The position numbers were made by a program, and so were the translations under genes. From Candidatus Woesearchaeota archaeon (lineage in GTDB: Archaea; Nanobdellota; Nanobdellia; SCGC-AAA011-G17; VGLX01), in assembly GCA_016866645.1 (NCBI GenBank), contig VGLX01000005.1:1-16314 (forward strand): a stretch of 16,314 nt of DNA, written 5' to 3'. How positions within the stretch are numbered: position 1 is the stretch's first letter; the number at the start of each line of letters is the position of its first letter. The notes under the pieces were generated by a model, which searched no databases, was not told the DNA's origin, and saw only the letters and a program-made list of their open reading frames with translations. Positions 7,239 through 12,698 of the stretch are shown here, piece after piece.

Positions 7239-8249
7239 ATGATACTAATCGACGGCAGTCACGGAGAAGGCGGAGGCCAGATACTGCGGACAGCGGTAGG
7301 ATTAGCGGCGCTCACGCAGCAGCCTTGCAAGATAACAAGCATCCGCAAAGGAAGATGCGACTCTGGCATGAAAGAGCAGCACTTGCAAGCGGTAAACGCC
7401 GTAGCCAAGCTTTGCGACGCCAACATGGTCGGTGCTGTTAAGAATTCTGAAGAGTTAGAGTTTTATCCGTTAAAGCTGAGAAGCGGAAGCCTACCAGTGA
7501 ATATATCTACAGCCGGATCAGTAGGGCTGGTCTTGCAGGCTTTGCTGATACCATCCTCTAAGACAGATGTTAATATAAGAGTGACTGGCGGAGCGACCTA
7601 CGGCAAATGGGCTGCACCTTTCGACCACATGAGCCAAGTGTTATTCCCTTTGCTTAACAAGATGGGCTACAAATTAAAATACAATCTCATCAAGGACGGC
7701 TTCTTCCCTAAAGGCGGAGCAGACGTACAAGTCCACGCCTATGAGTCAAAGCTCAAACCATTAGACATTACAGAGAAAGGAAAAGTCTTAGCGATAAAAG
7801 GAAGGTCAGTAGCCTCTTTGTCCCTGAAGACGGCGCAAGTGGCTGAGAGGCAGGCCAAAGCAGCAAGGAAAGGCTTATTCAAATACTTCGGAGTAGACGC
7901 TAAGATAAGCTCAGAATACCAAGACACATTATGCCCCGGCTCAGGGATACAGCTATGGGCCGAGACAGAAAACACAGTCATCGGAGCTAACGCATTAGGG
8001 GAGGTAAGCAAGAGGTCAGAGACAGTCGGCGGAGAAGTCGTCAACAGCCTAATCGCCGAGTACGAGAACGGCTGCGTAGACAAGCACACAGCAGACCAGC
8101 TCATACCTTACATGGCATTAGCCGGAGGAGGAAAGATCCTAACATCAGAGGTCACAGGCCACATCCTAACCAACGCCCATATCACAGAACAGTTCCTGCC
8201 AGTCAAGTTCAAGATAGACGGGAGGCTTATAGAATGCGTACGAGCCTAG
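7239..8249 (+). CDS. rtcA: RNA 3'-terminal phosphate cyclase
   Basis: RtcA uses ATP to convert RNA 3'-phosphates to 2',3'-cyclic phosphates through an RNA-adenylate intermediate and a covalent histidine-AMP enzyme. The protein is 336 aa, normal for the family. The N terminus shows DGSHGEGGGQILRTA (residues 5-19), the RTC signature, followed by the IRKGR and QHLQAVNA segments. The C terminus has GGGKILTSEVTGHILTN; His308 aligns with the nucleophilic histidine that is adenylated. It is leaderless by promoter spacing. Its last 16 nt overlap the next gene, whose Shine-Dalgarno lies inside rtcA, so translation of the two is probably coupled. In an organism with many tRNA introns it may serve RNA repair or prepare ends for RtcB ligation; that link is an inference. 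Confidence 0.95.
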   Translation: MILIDGSHGEGGGQILRTAVGLAALTQQPCKITSIRKGRCDSGMKEQHLQAVNAVAKLCDANMVGAVKNSEELEFYPLKLRSGSLPVNISTAGSVGLVLQALLIPSSKTDVNIRVTGGATYGKWAAPFDHMSQVLFPLLNKMGYKLKYNLIKDGFFPKGGADVQVHAYESKLKPLDITEKGKVLAIKGRSVASLSLKTAQVAERQAKAARKGLFKYFGVDAKISSEYQDTLCPGSGIQLWAETENTVIGANALGEVSKRSETVGGEVVNSLIAEYENGCVDKHTADQLIPYMALAGGGKILTSEVTGHILTNAHITEQFLPVKFKIDGRLIECVRA

Positions 8250-8740
8250 AAAACTATGTAAACAAGGTGTTAGGAGAAGCTAAAGGATTTTTGAAAGACC
8301 AATTCCCAGAGATATATCAAGACATTGGAATAAAGATAGGGGTAAAATACGCAAAAGAGAAAACTGATTATGACTACACCATGGCATACAATCCTGGGAT
8401 CAAGTGGATACTCCTTCTCACTTCTGAACGCCCAGAAAAACCAAAAGACGATGACATAGTGAAAAGCGCTTTAGGCATAAAGATGAAGAGGAAAAACGCT
8501 TACCTCACATCGATAATCCATGAGATAGGGGAAGCGATGTACCTGAAAGAGCTAAAAAACAGAAATATGACAATAAGCTATTATGACATTGACGTTTCAC
8601 ACACAGTAGCCACAAGCTTAGAAATCCACGCTCTAGAAAAGCTCATCCAACAGAGCACTGGAGAAGACAAGAAAGATTTTATGAGAAGAAAAAAAGCGAG
8701 AATGAAAGAAATAAAAAAATACAAGCTTAAAGGGGTCTAA
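8234..8740 (+). CDS. Uncharacterised 168 aa protein with HEIGE motif
   Basis: I do not recognise a named family. The start is well supported: ggagg (8221-8225) lies 8 nt before ATG 8234, inside the end of rtcA, giving a 16-nt overlap. The 168 aa protein has an N-terminal helix, a strand-rich middle (DYDYTMAYNPGIKWILLLTS, about 45-64), then SIIHEIGEAMYLKEL with His96, Glu97 and Glu100. This resembles the HExxH zincin helix, but with Glu instead of the second His. His118 (in DVSHTVATS) and His128 (in LEIHALEK) follow and could be metal ligands. The C terminus is very basic (MRRKKARMKEIKKYKLK), as in RNA-binding tails. A metal-dependent hydrolase or protease-like fold is conceivable but unproven. 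Co-expression with RtcA suggests RNA metabolism. Confidence 0.72.
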   Translation: MRTSLENYVNKVLGEAKGFLKDQFPEIYQDIGIKIGVKYAKEKTDYDYTMAYNPGIKWILLLTSERPEKPKDDDIVKSALGIKMKRKNAYLTSIIHEIGEAMYLKELKNRNMTISYYDIDVSHTVATSLEIHALEKLIQQSTGEDKKDFMRRKKARMKEIKKYKLKGV

Positions 8741-8860
8741 AAATAGAATTTAAAAACTGTTCATCAGTTCAAAAAGAAAAAACATACTGCAGAATCTGAA
8801 AACCTATTTAGAGAAGATGTTAAACTTTTAAAAGAGGATACTAAGGTTTATTTCAATAGA

Positions 8861-9760
8861 TTATTTCACTCCAAGACACATTAACAAGATAGCTTTTTGG
8901 ACATCAAGACGGTTGCGTGCCTGGTCATAAACTATGCTCCTCTCAGAGTCTAACACCTCATCACTGACCTCATAACCCCTATGTGCTGGCAGGCAGTGCA
9001 TGAAATAAGCGTTGTTCGTCAGCTTCATCATTTCTGGGTTCACTGTCCAGCCTTTGAAGTCATCCATCCTTTTCTTAGAGTCAGCCTCTTGGCCCATCGA
9101 AATCCAAGTGTCAGTGTATACGACATCCGCGCCTTTGACAGCTTGCTTATAATCATTGGATAAAATGACTTTGCCGTTCTTCTGGTCTTGAGCGTACTTA
9201 ACAACTTCTGCTAACGGCTCGTAACCCTTCGGAGTGGCGACTCTTATCTCCATCCCAGTCTTGGCGCAGCCGATTATCAAGGTGTTACAGACATTATTGC
9301 CGTCGCCTACGTAAGCTAATTTTATTCCTTTCAGCTTTCCGAACTTCTCGTAGACAGTCATGAGGTCGGCCATGGCCTGGCAAGGGTGGTACTTGTCGCA
9401 AAGGCCGTTGATCACTGGAACCCTGCTGGCTTCTGCCATAGCAGCTACGTCCTCGTGCTTGTACACACGGGCCATTATCACGTCAACGTATCTTGCGATG
9501 CACTTGACCTCATCTTTCAAGCTACCAAGAGTGAAATTAGTAGTCCTCCAGTCTAAGTACTGGGCGTGACCGCCTAATTGTGTCATCGCTGACTCAAAGC
9601 TAATCCTAGTCCTGGTAGAAGTCTTCTGGAAAATCATCGCTAACGTTTTGTTTGTCAGTTTGTTGTAGTACTTCTTAGGGTTCTTTTTCATCTCTACAGC
9701 TTTTTTTATCGTTTTAAGTATTTCATCACCGCTCAATTCTTTCAATGTTAAGAAATGCAT
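8861..9760 (-). CDS. argF: Ornithine carbamoyltransferase
   Basis: This enzyme joins carbamoyl phosphate and ornithine to give citrulline in arginine synthesis, or runs in reverse in the arginine deiminase pathway. In the 299 aa protein the carbamoyl phosphate loop STRTR is at residues 48-52. The ornithine-binding DTWISMG matches the DxxxSMG signature that separates it from aspartate carbamoyltransferase. HCLP (255-258), followed by AHRG, carries the catalytic cysteine region. Length is slightly below the usual 305-335 aa. The frame continues to GTG 9769, but ATG 9760 is chosen because the Shine-Dalgarno ggaaggtg (9767-9774) lies 6 nt upstream and overlaps that GTG. No other arginine gene is nearby, so biosynthetic or catabolic use cannot be told here. 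Confidence 0.95.
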   Translation of the reverse strand: MHFLTLKELSGDEILKTIKKAVEMKKNPKKYYNKLTNKTLAMIFQKTSTRTRISFESAMTQLGGHAQYLDWRTTNFTLGSLKDEVKCIARYVDVIMARVYKHEDVAAMAEASRVPVINGLCDKYHPCQAMADLMTVYEKFGKLKGIKLAYVGDGNNVCNTLIIGCAKTGMEIRVATPKGYEPLAEVVKYAQDQKNGKVILSNDYKQAVKGADVVYTDTWISMGQEADSKKRMDDFKGWTVNPEMMKLTNNAYFMHCLPAHRGYEVSDEVLDSERSIVYDQARNRLDVQKAILLMCLGVK

Positions 9761-9810
9761 ACGTATCACCTTCCGTTAAGTTTTTTCAGTAGTTTAACTG
9801 GGATTTTCAG

Positions 9811-9821
9811 CTTTTAAATTT
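9811..9821 (-). promoter_or_regulatory. TATA box of argF
   Basis: On the minus strand aaatttaaaag is centred about 56 bp upstream of ATG 9760, predicting a leader of about 29 nt that holds the Shine-Dalgarno ggaaggtg. Confidence 0.5.
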
Positions 9822-9855
9822 TTTCTTATGCAGTTATCGAATAAGGCTTTCAAAA

Positions 9856-9866
9856 GGTTTAAAAAG
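9856..9866 (+). promoter_or_regulatory. TATA box of the initiator tRNA gene
   Basis: The sequence ggtttaaaaag is centred 28 bp upstream of 9889, placing transcription start at or next to the mature 5' end of the tRNA. Confidence 0.6.
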
Positions 9867-9910
9867 ACTTGATAACTTAGTAATCCTCAGCGTGGTGGGG
9901 CAGCCAGGAG

Positions 9911-9927
9911 ATAATTAACAACCTGAA
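9911..9927 (+). other. tRNA intron 1 (17 nt, D loop)
   Basis: Flanking helix GGGC/GCCC is the D stem. The central helix is CAGG (9905-9908) with CCTG (9922-9925), 4 of 4 pairs. The bulges are AG^A (9909-9911) and AA^T (9926-9928). Cutting there leaves a normal D loop. The intron is too short for much internal structure. Confidence 0.75.
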
Positions 9928-9936
9928 TGCCCGTCG

Positions 9937-9963
9937 ATTCAAACCTTAAGGTTTGATGCGGAA
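9937..9963 (+). other. tRNA intron 2 (27 nt, position 29/30, anticodon stem)
   Basis: The central helix is CCGT (9931-9934) with GCGG (9958-9961), 4 pairs including one T-G. The bulges are CG^A and AA^G. The intron carries a perfect 7-bp hairpin, TCAAACC-TTAA-GGTTTGA (9939-9956). Removal restores the anticodon stem strand TCGGG. Confidence 0.78.
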
Positions 9964-9971
9964 GGCCCATA

Positions 9972-9989
9972 TGGCACTTTGCCTCGGAC
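9972..9989 (+). other. tRNA intron 3 (18 nt, canonical position 37/38)
   Basis: The central helix is CCCA (9966-9969) with TCGG (9984-9987), 3 of 4 pairs with one C-C mismatch. The bulges are TA^T and AC^A. The internal hairpin is GGCA-CTT-TGCC (9973-9983). This is the canonical archaeal intron site next to the anticodon. Confidence 0.75.
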
Positions 9990-9995
9990 ACCCGG

Positions 9996-10023
9996 AAGAA
10001 GATATTTCATATCTTCTGGGCAA
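9996..10023 (+). other. tRNA intron 4 (28 nt, position 43/44)
   Basis: The central helix is ACCC (9990-9993) with GGGC (10018-10021), 3 of 4 pairs. The bulges are GG^A and AA^A. A perfect 9-bp hairpin, AGAAGATAT-TTC-ATATCTTCT (9997-10017), fills the intron. Removal leaves the standard variable loop AGGTC. A shift by one base gives the same spliced product. Confidence 0.75.
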
Positions 10024-10039
10024 AGGTCGGTGGTTCAAA

Positions 10040-10063
10040 TGAACACGTTCAGTGTTCGGAGAC
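10040..10063 (+). other. tRNA intron 5 (24 nt, position 59/60, T loop)
   Basis: The flanking helix is the T stem GGTGG/CCACT. The central helix is relaxed: TTCA (10034-10037) with GGAG (10058-10061), 3 pairs including T-G, with one A-G mismatch. The bulges are AA^T and AC^T. The hairpin is GAACAC-GTTCA-GTGTTC (10041-10057). Removal restores the universal T loop TTCAAAT. Confidence 0.78.
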
Positions 10064-10084
10064 TCCACTCCCCGCTACTTATAA

Positions 10085-10666
10085 TCAAACGCCGTTTTTT
10101 ATCTGGTCGGTAATATGCATATTAATTTCGTCTACGACTCTTCTTAAAAGAACATCACTTATGTAAAGATGGCATATTCCAGTATCAGATTTTTTTAATG
10201 AACTTTTGCAATTAATAACCTCAAATTTGTTAACATCAAAATCTAAATTAGTTGACCAGTAATTTTTTACAACATTACGCTCATTTGACGAATGGAAAAT
10301 TTGGAAACATTTCTTTGGATAGTCCTCTTTTTTCAGAATCCTACTTGTATCTAATTCTTCTATAACCTTGTTTAATAGATAAGGGTTCTTATTAGTAATC
10401 TCAAACCGGTAATAACTTTTTCCATTAATACTATTAAGCCCTTCACCTTTTAGGAAACCCATCGCCCAACAGAATCTTGGTGTAAGCTTAATGAATCTAG
10501 GGAAGAGCCTTTCATGAACTTTTTTCATTAGCGTTTTAGTTGTTACGTAATAAACTCTTACTCGGTCAGATTTTATTTCGCATTGAATGGAATATCGTGT
10601 TTTCGTAGACCATGAAGGGTAAGTTAATTTGCCATCCATTAGTTCCTTGATATCGATTAATTCCAT
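10085..10666 (-). CDS. LAGLIDADG-like protein (possible homing endonuclease)
   Basis: The protein has one LAGLIDADG-type helix, FCWAMGFLKGEGLN. Counted from the ATG at 10666, the motif AMGFLKGEG is at residues 68-76 and the acidic metal-binding position is Glu75. It is followed by the usual strand pattern (YRFEITNKNPYLL) and a helix (NKVIEEL). One motif in 193 aa suggests a homodimer. The second half (LLRRVVDEIN) shows no clear second motif. ATG 10666 is preferred over ATG 10684 because the TATA-like atttataaat (10690-10699) lies 29 bp upstream. It is convergent with the five-intron tRNA, its stop lying 7 bp from the tRNA 3' end. It could be a homing endonuclease, or a domesticated DNA- or RNA-binding relative. 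I see no intein or host gene around it. Confidence 0.6.
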   Translation of the reverse strand: MELIDIKELMDGKLTYPSWSTKTRYSIQCEIKSDRVRVYYVTTKTLMKKVHERLFPRFIKLTPRFCWAMGFLKGEGLNSINGKSYYRFEITNKNPYLLNKVIEELDTSRILKKEDYPKKCFQIFHSSNERNVVKNYWSTNLDFDVNKFEVINCKSSLKKSDTGICHLYISDVLLRRVVDEINMHITDQIKNGV

Positions 10667-10689
10667 ATCTATTAAAAATGTCATTTCTC

Positions 10690-10699
10690 ATTTATAAAT
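10690..10699 (-). promoter_or_regulatory. TATA-like element of the LAGLIDADG-like gene
   Basis: The palindromic atttataaat lies 29 bp from ATG 10666 on the minus strand. Being symmetrical, it could also drive plus-strand transcription starting near 10722. Confidence 0.4.
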
Positions 10700-10712
10700 T
10701 TCCTGCACACGC

Positions 10713-10826
10713 TTGTCCAGTTGTCCAGTACCCGAGAGTTTATCGACGGTAAAAATCGTGGAGAGTTTCCGGAATGGCTAGTTGTCCTTCTGATGTTAAG
10801 AAATCTTTTTCGATTCCAGACAACTA
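10713..10826. other. Structured non-coding stretch between two minus-strand genes
   Basis: No open frame with coding character is seen in 10700-10851. It holds a tandem octamer TTGTCCAG (10713-10728) and an inverted repeat TAGTTGTC (10779-10786) / GACAACTA (10819-10826). The second arm follows a TTCGATTCCAG stretch (10809-10819) that resembles the 3' half of a tRNA T arm. A TATA-like element at 10690-10699 could start a plus-strand RNA near 10722. A small RNA or a tRNA remnant is possible, but neither fold is convincing by eye. Confidence 0.3.
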
Positions 10827-10851
10827 AGAAGTGTTTCGAGTAGCGTTAGTA

Positions 10852-11871
10852 TCACGCAACAAGTCCTATAGCTTTGCCGCAAAAGAACTTGCTACTGAAC
10901 ATTAACAGTAATATCCTTTGTTCTATCTTTTGTATTCTTTTGTTCGTATTAAACAAACTTGCGATTAGCTCATGTTTTCTTTTTATCGACAGGACCTGTT
11001 CTATCAAGGCAGGCTTGTGTTTGCTATTAATTATCATTTTTGCTACGTCCTCCCCTGAAGCCATAGCGAAGTATATCCCCTCTCCTGTAAGCCCAGACGT
11101 GAAGCCTGCAGCGTCGCCTGTAAGGAATTTGTTGCCAAACTTGAATCCTTTATAATCATAATTTATAGGCGCTGATTCAAAAGTGCTATTAGAAACTTCA
11201 AAATCGTTTTGTTTGCACCACATGTCAAGGTTTTCCTTCATTTTTTTCGCTGAAACAATCTTTGGGTCTCCGCCTGTGCCTATCGAAGTTAGTTTACTAT
11301 GCGGAGCTATCCATCCGTACCACTGGCCAAATAAGTCCGGGCTTAAATGGATCTCCATGTTATCAAATTTTTGTTTTGTCCAATACTGCATTCCCAGTCC
11401 TGTACCAGTAGGCAAGCCTATACTTTTTCGGACTATAGAATTACTACCATCAGAGCCTACGAGATTGTTGAAATAGATTTTAACTCCGCCGCATATAACG
11501 AACTCTTTGTTGATTTCTGAAACAAGCGAGCCCATCTGGATGTTTGCCCCGGCTTTTTTTGCCTGCTTCATCATCCATAAACTTAATGATTTCCGGTTTA
11601 ATGTTGCTACACAAGGCTTCTCGCTTTTTATCTCTTTTTTATCATTCGGTGTCGAGATGACTAATTTGTTAAACTTCTTCTCAAAGATATCATCAGGAAG
11701 TCCCATGTAGCGGGTTTTTTCTGTTATGCCCCACATTCCAGTGCATACTTTTCTTTCGAATTTTTGTTTTTGTTCCAGAAGTATAAAGTCTTCATCATTC
11801 TCTGCAAGGACTTTTGCGCATCTTAGCCCTCCTGGTCCTGCACCGATTATTACTGTTTTGTACTTGATCAT
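10852..11871 (-). CDS. Geranylgeranyl reductase-family FAD oxidoreductase
   Basis: The archaeal geranylgeranyl reductase family saturates the isoprenoid chains of membrane lipids using FAD. This 339 aa protein begins with an FAD-binding Rossmann motif, GAGPGG (residues 10-15), ending in the acidic FILLEQ strand. VGSDGSNS is the GD-type second motif. GDAAGFTSGLTGEGIYFAMASG (252 onward) is the family's FAD-ribityl-binding block. The lipid-pocket region in between (QWYGWIAPH) also fits. It is somewhat shorter than the usual 390-450 aa at the C-terminal end, so the substrate may differ from digeranylgeranylglycerophospholipid; other members of the family act on quinone or chlorophyll side chains. 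Its ATG overlaps the stop of the TrmB-like gene (ATGA), so the two are one operon with coupled translation. Confidence 0.85.
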   Translation of the reverse strand: MIKYKTVIIGAGPGGLRCAKVLAENDEDFILLEQKQKFERKVCTGMWGITEKTRYMGLPDDIFEKKFNKLVISTPNDKKEIKSEKPCVATLNRKSLSLWMMKQAKKAGANIQMGSLVSEINKEFVICGGVKIYFNNLVGSDGSNSIVRKSIGLPTGTGLGMQYWTKQKFDNMEIHLSPDLFGQWYGWIAPHSKLTSIGTGGDPKIVSAKKMKENLDMWCKQNDFEVSNSTFESAPINYDYKGFKFGNKFLTGDAAGFTSGLTGEGIYFAMASGEDVAKMIINSKHKPALIEQVLSIKRKHELIASLFNTNKRIQKIEQRILLLMFSSKFFCGKAIGLVA

Positions 11872-12581
11872 TGTTTCTTCGCGTTAGCCCACATGAAGTT
11901 GAAATAGCTCCTGTAAGCTTTCGCTGCTGTTTTGTTTTCTATGATTATTCCTTCTGGCTCGTCTGTCCAGATTATTATCGCGATCTTGTCGCCGTATATG
12001 TTCGTGACTGCCGGGCTTTCCTCGATGTCTGGCGCGTGCCTGTACTCGCTGGTCTTAGAGTCTATCTCCTTCCTGCCCGTCCGTATTATCAGTTTGGTCT
12101 TTATGTTATTCTCTTTCTTTAGCCTGTCAAACTGTACTGCGAATTCTGGCATCCTTTCTGAGAACTGGCCTTCTGAGCCGAATACGAAGTTGTCTTGCCC
12201 TGTCCTTGCGATGTCCAAGAATATCGTTTTTATGCCCTTGATGCCTTTGAAAAGCCTTACTTGGCCCTCTATCTTTGCCGCTTTATGCCTCGCCTGGAGT
12301 TCTGGGAGCACTGCTTTGACGTCTTCTTCCTGCTCTCTCAGATAGTCAAGCAACCGTTTAGGGCCTGTGACTTGGAACCATTTCACGCTGCCTATCAAGA
12401 CGTAGCTTACTAATCCTTTTTCTTGTAATGATCTCAATGAGTTGTAGCAGCTGCTCCGGTCTATCTTTGCCAGCTTGGCTATCCTGCCTGCTTTTGTCGA
12501 GCCGTGATCGTTCAACGCTAAGTATACTTTTGTCTCATTAGGGCTGAACCCCAGGTTTTCTAGCACTTTTTCGACTTCCAT
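11868..12581 (-). CDS. TrmB-family transcriptional regulator
   Basis: TrmB-family proteins are archaeal regulators with an N-terminal winged helix and a variable C-terminal effector domain. Here the winged helix spans about residues 1-68: LGFSPNETKVYLALNDHG, then the helix-turn-helix AGRIAKLAKIDRSSCYNSLR and wing EKGLVSYV. A coiled linker (REQEEDVKAVLPELQARHK) follows. The C-terminal domain (about 105-237) contains RLFKGIKGIKTIFLDI and IIIWTDEPEGIIIENK, typical of the PLD-like TrmB sensor. The frame starts further upstream (12602), but ATG 12581 is chosen because the TATA box (12603-12612) is centred 26 bp upstream, giving a leaderless mRNA. The palindrome at 12615-12636 sits just upstream of that TATA box, so autoregulation is likely. 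It is co-transcribed with the reductase gene. Confidence 0.88.
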   Translation of the reverse strand: MEVEKVLENLGFSPNETKVYLALNDHGSTKAGRIAKLAKIDRSSCYNSLRSLQEKGLVSYVLIGSVKWFQVTGPKRLLDYLREQEEDVKAVLPELQARHKAAKIEGQVRLFKGIKGIKTIFLDIARTGQDNFVFGSEGQFSERMPEFAVQFDRLKKENNIKTKLIIRTGRKEIDSKTSEYRHAPDIEESPAVTNIYGDKIAIIIWTDEPEGIIIENKTAAKAYRSYFNFMWANAKKQ

Positions 12582-12602
12582 GATTTTTAGAAGCATGCCC
12601 AT

Positions 12603-12612
12603 GTTTATAAAT
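12603..12612 (-). promoter_or_regulatory. TATA box of the TrmB-like gene
   Basis: On the minus strand atttataaac is centred 26 bp from ATG 12581. It lies only 2 bp from the palindrome that starts at 12615. Confidence 0.55.
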
Positions 12613-12614
12613 AT

Positions 12615-12636
12615 TGTTGTTTATATTTCTACAACA
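12615..12636. promoter_or_regulatory. Palindromic operator, copy 1
   Basis: Half-sites TGTTGT and ACAACA are separated by 10 bp (TTATATTTCT). The element lies exactly between the divergent TATA boxes of the TrmB-like gene (12603-12612) and operon 1 (12640-12651), so a bound protein would touch both promoters. A near-identical copy occurs at 14983-15004. The TrmB-like protein is the natural candidate binder, by position only. Confidence 0.7.
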
Positions 12637-12639
12637 GAA

Positions 12640-12651
12640 TTTTATATACTT
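12640..12651 (+). promoter_or_regulatory. TATA box of operon 1
   Basis: The sequence ttttatatactt lies 3 bp after the palindrome, predicting transcription start near 12672. The leader then has gggagg (12685-12690), 8 nt before ATG 12699. The TATATACTT core recurs before operon 2. Confidence 0.6.
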
Positions 12652-12698
12652 GCCCAGCCCTTAGAGAACAAGAAAGGTGGTGAAGGGAGGACAAGAAA

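Larger units (their letters stand above)
9889..10077 (+). tRNA. Initiator tRNA-Met(CAT) interrupted by five introns
   Basis: The 189-nt gene gives a 75-nt archaeal initiator tRNA-Met only if five introns (114 nt) are removed. Exons are 9889-9910, 9928-9936, 9964-9971, 9990-9995, 10024-10039 and 10064-10077. The spliced product has acceptor AGCGTGG/CCCCGCT and D arm GGGC-AGCCAGGAGT-GCCC. The anticodon arm is TCGGG-CCCATAA-CCCGG, the variable loop AGGTC and the T arm GGTGG-TTCAAAT-CCACT, with discriminator A. Initiator hallmarks are the A1-T72 pair, the three G-C pairs at 29-31/39-41 and the AGCCAGGAG D loop. Every junction can be drawn as a bulge-helix-bulge with cuts after the second base of each 3-nt bulge. 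Oddities are C33 instead of T33, a T5-C68 mismatch, and no encoded CCA. Identity is strong; exact junctions are inferred by structure. Confidence 0.88.

Noticed and set aside
7169..7441. Plus-strand 90 aa open frame overlapping rtcA
   Set aside because: It lies out of frame over the conserved rtcA N terminus and has an Arg-rich shadow composition.
8755..8769. Small hairpin AACTG-TTCAT-CAGTT after the HEIGE gene
   Set aside because: Only a 5-bp stem without a T-tract; within chance expectation.
9939..10057. Hairpins as CRISPR or other dispersed repeats
   Set aside because: The hairpins (9939-9956, 9997-10017, 10041-10057) differ in sequence and each falls inside one tRNA intron; there are no repeated units with spacers.
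9889..10077. Reading the structured RNA as tRNA-Pro(CGG), tRNA-Leu(TAA), 5S rRNA, SRP RNA or RNase P RNA
   Set aside because: tRNA-Pro would need A37 and an unpaired anticodon stem; the Leu reading has no seven-base loop; the hallmark motifs of the other RNAs are absent. Only initiator tRNA-Met gives complete stems and consistent splice sites.
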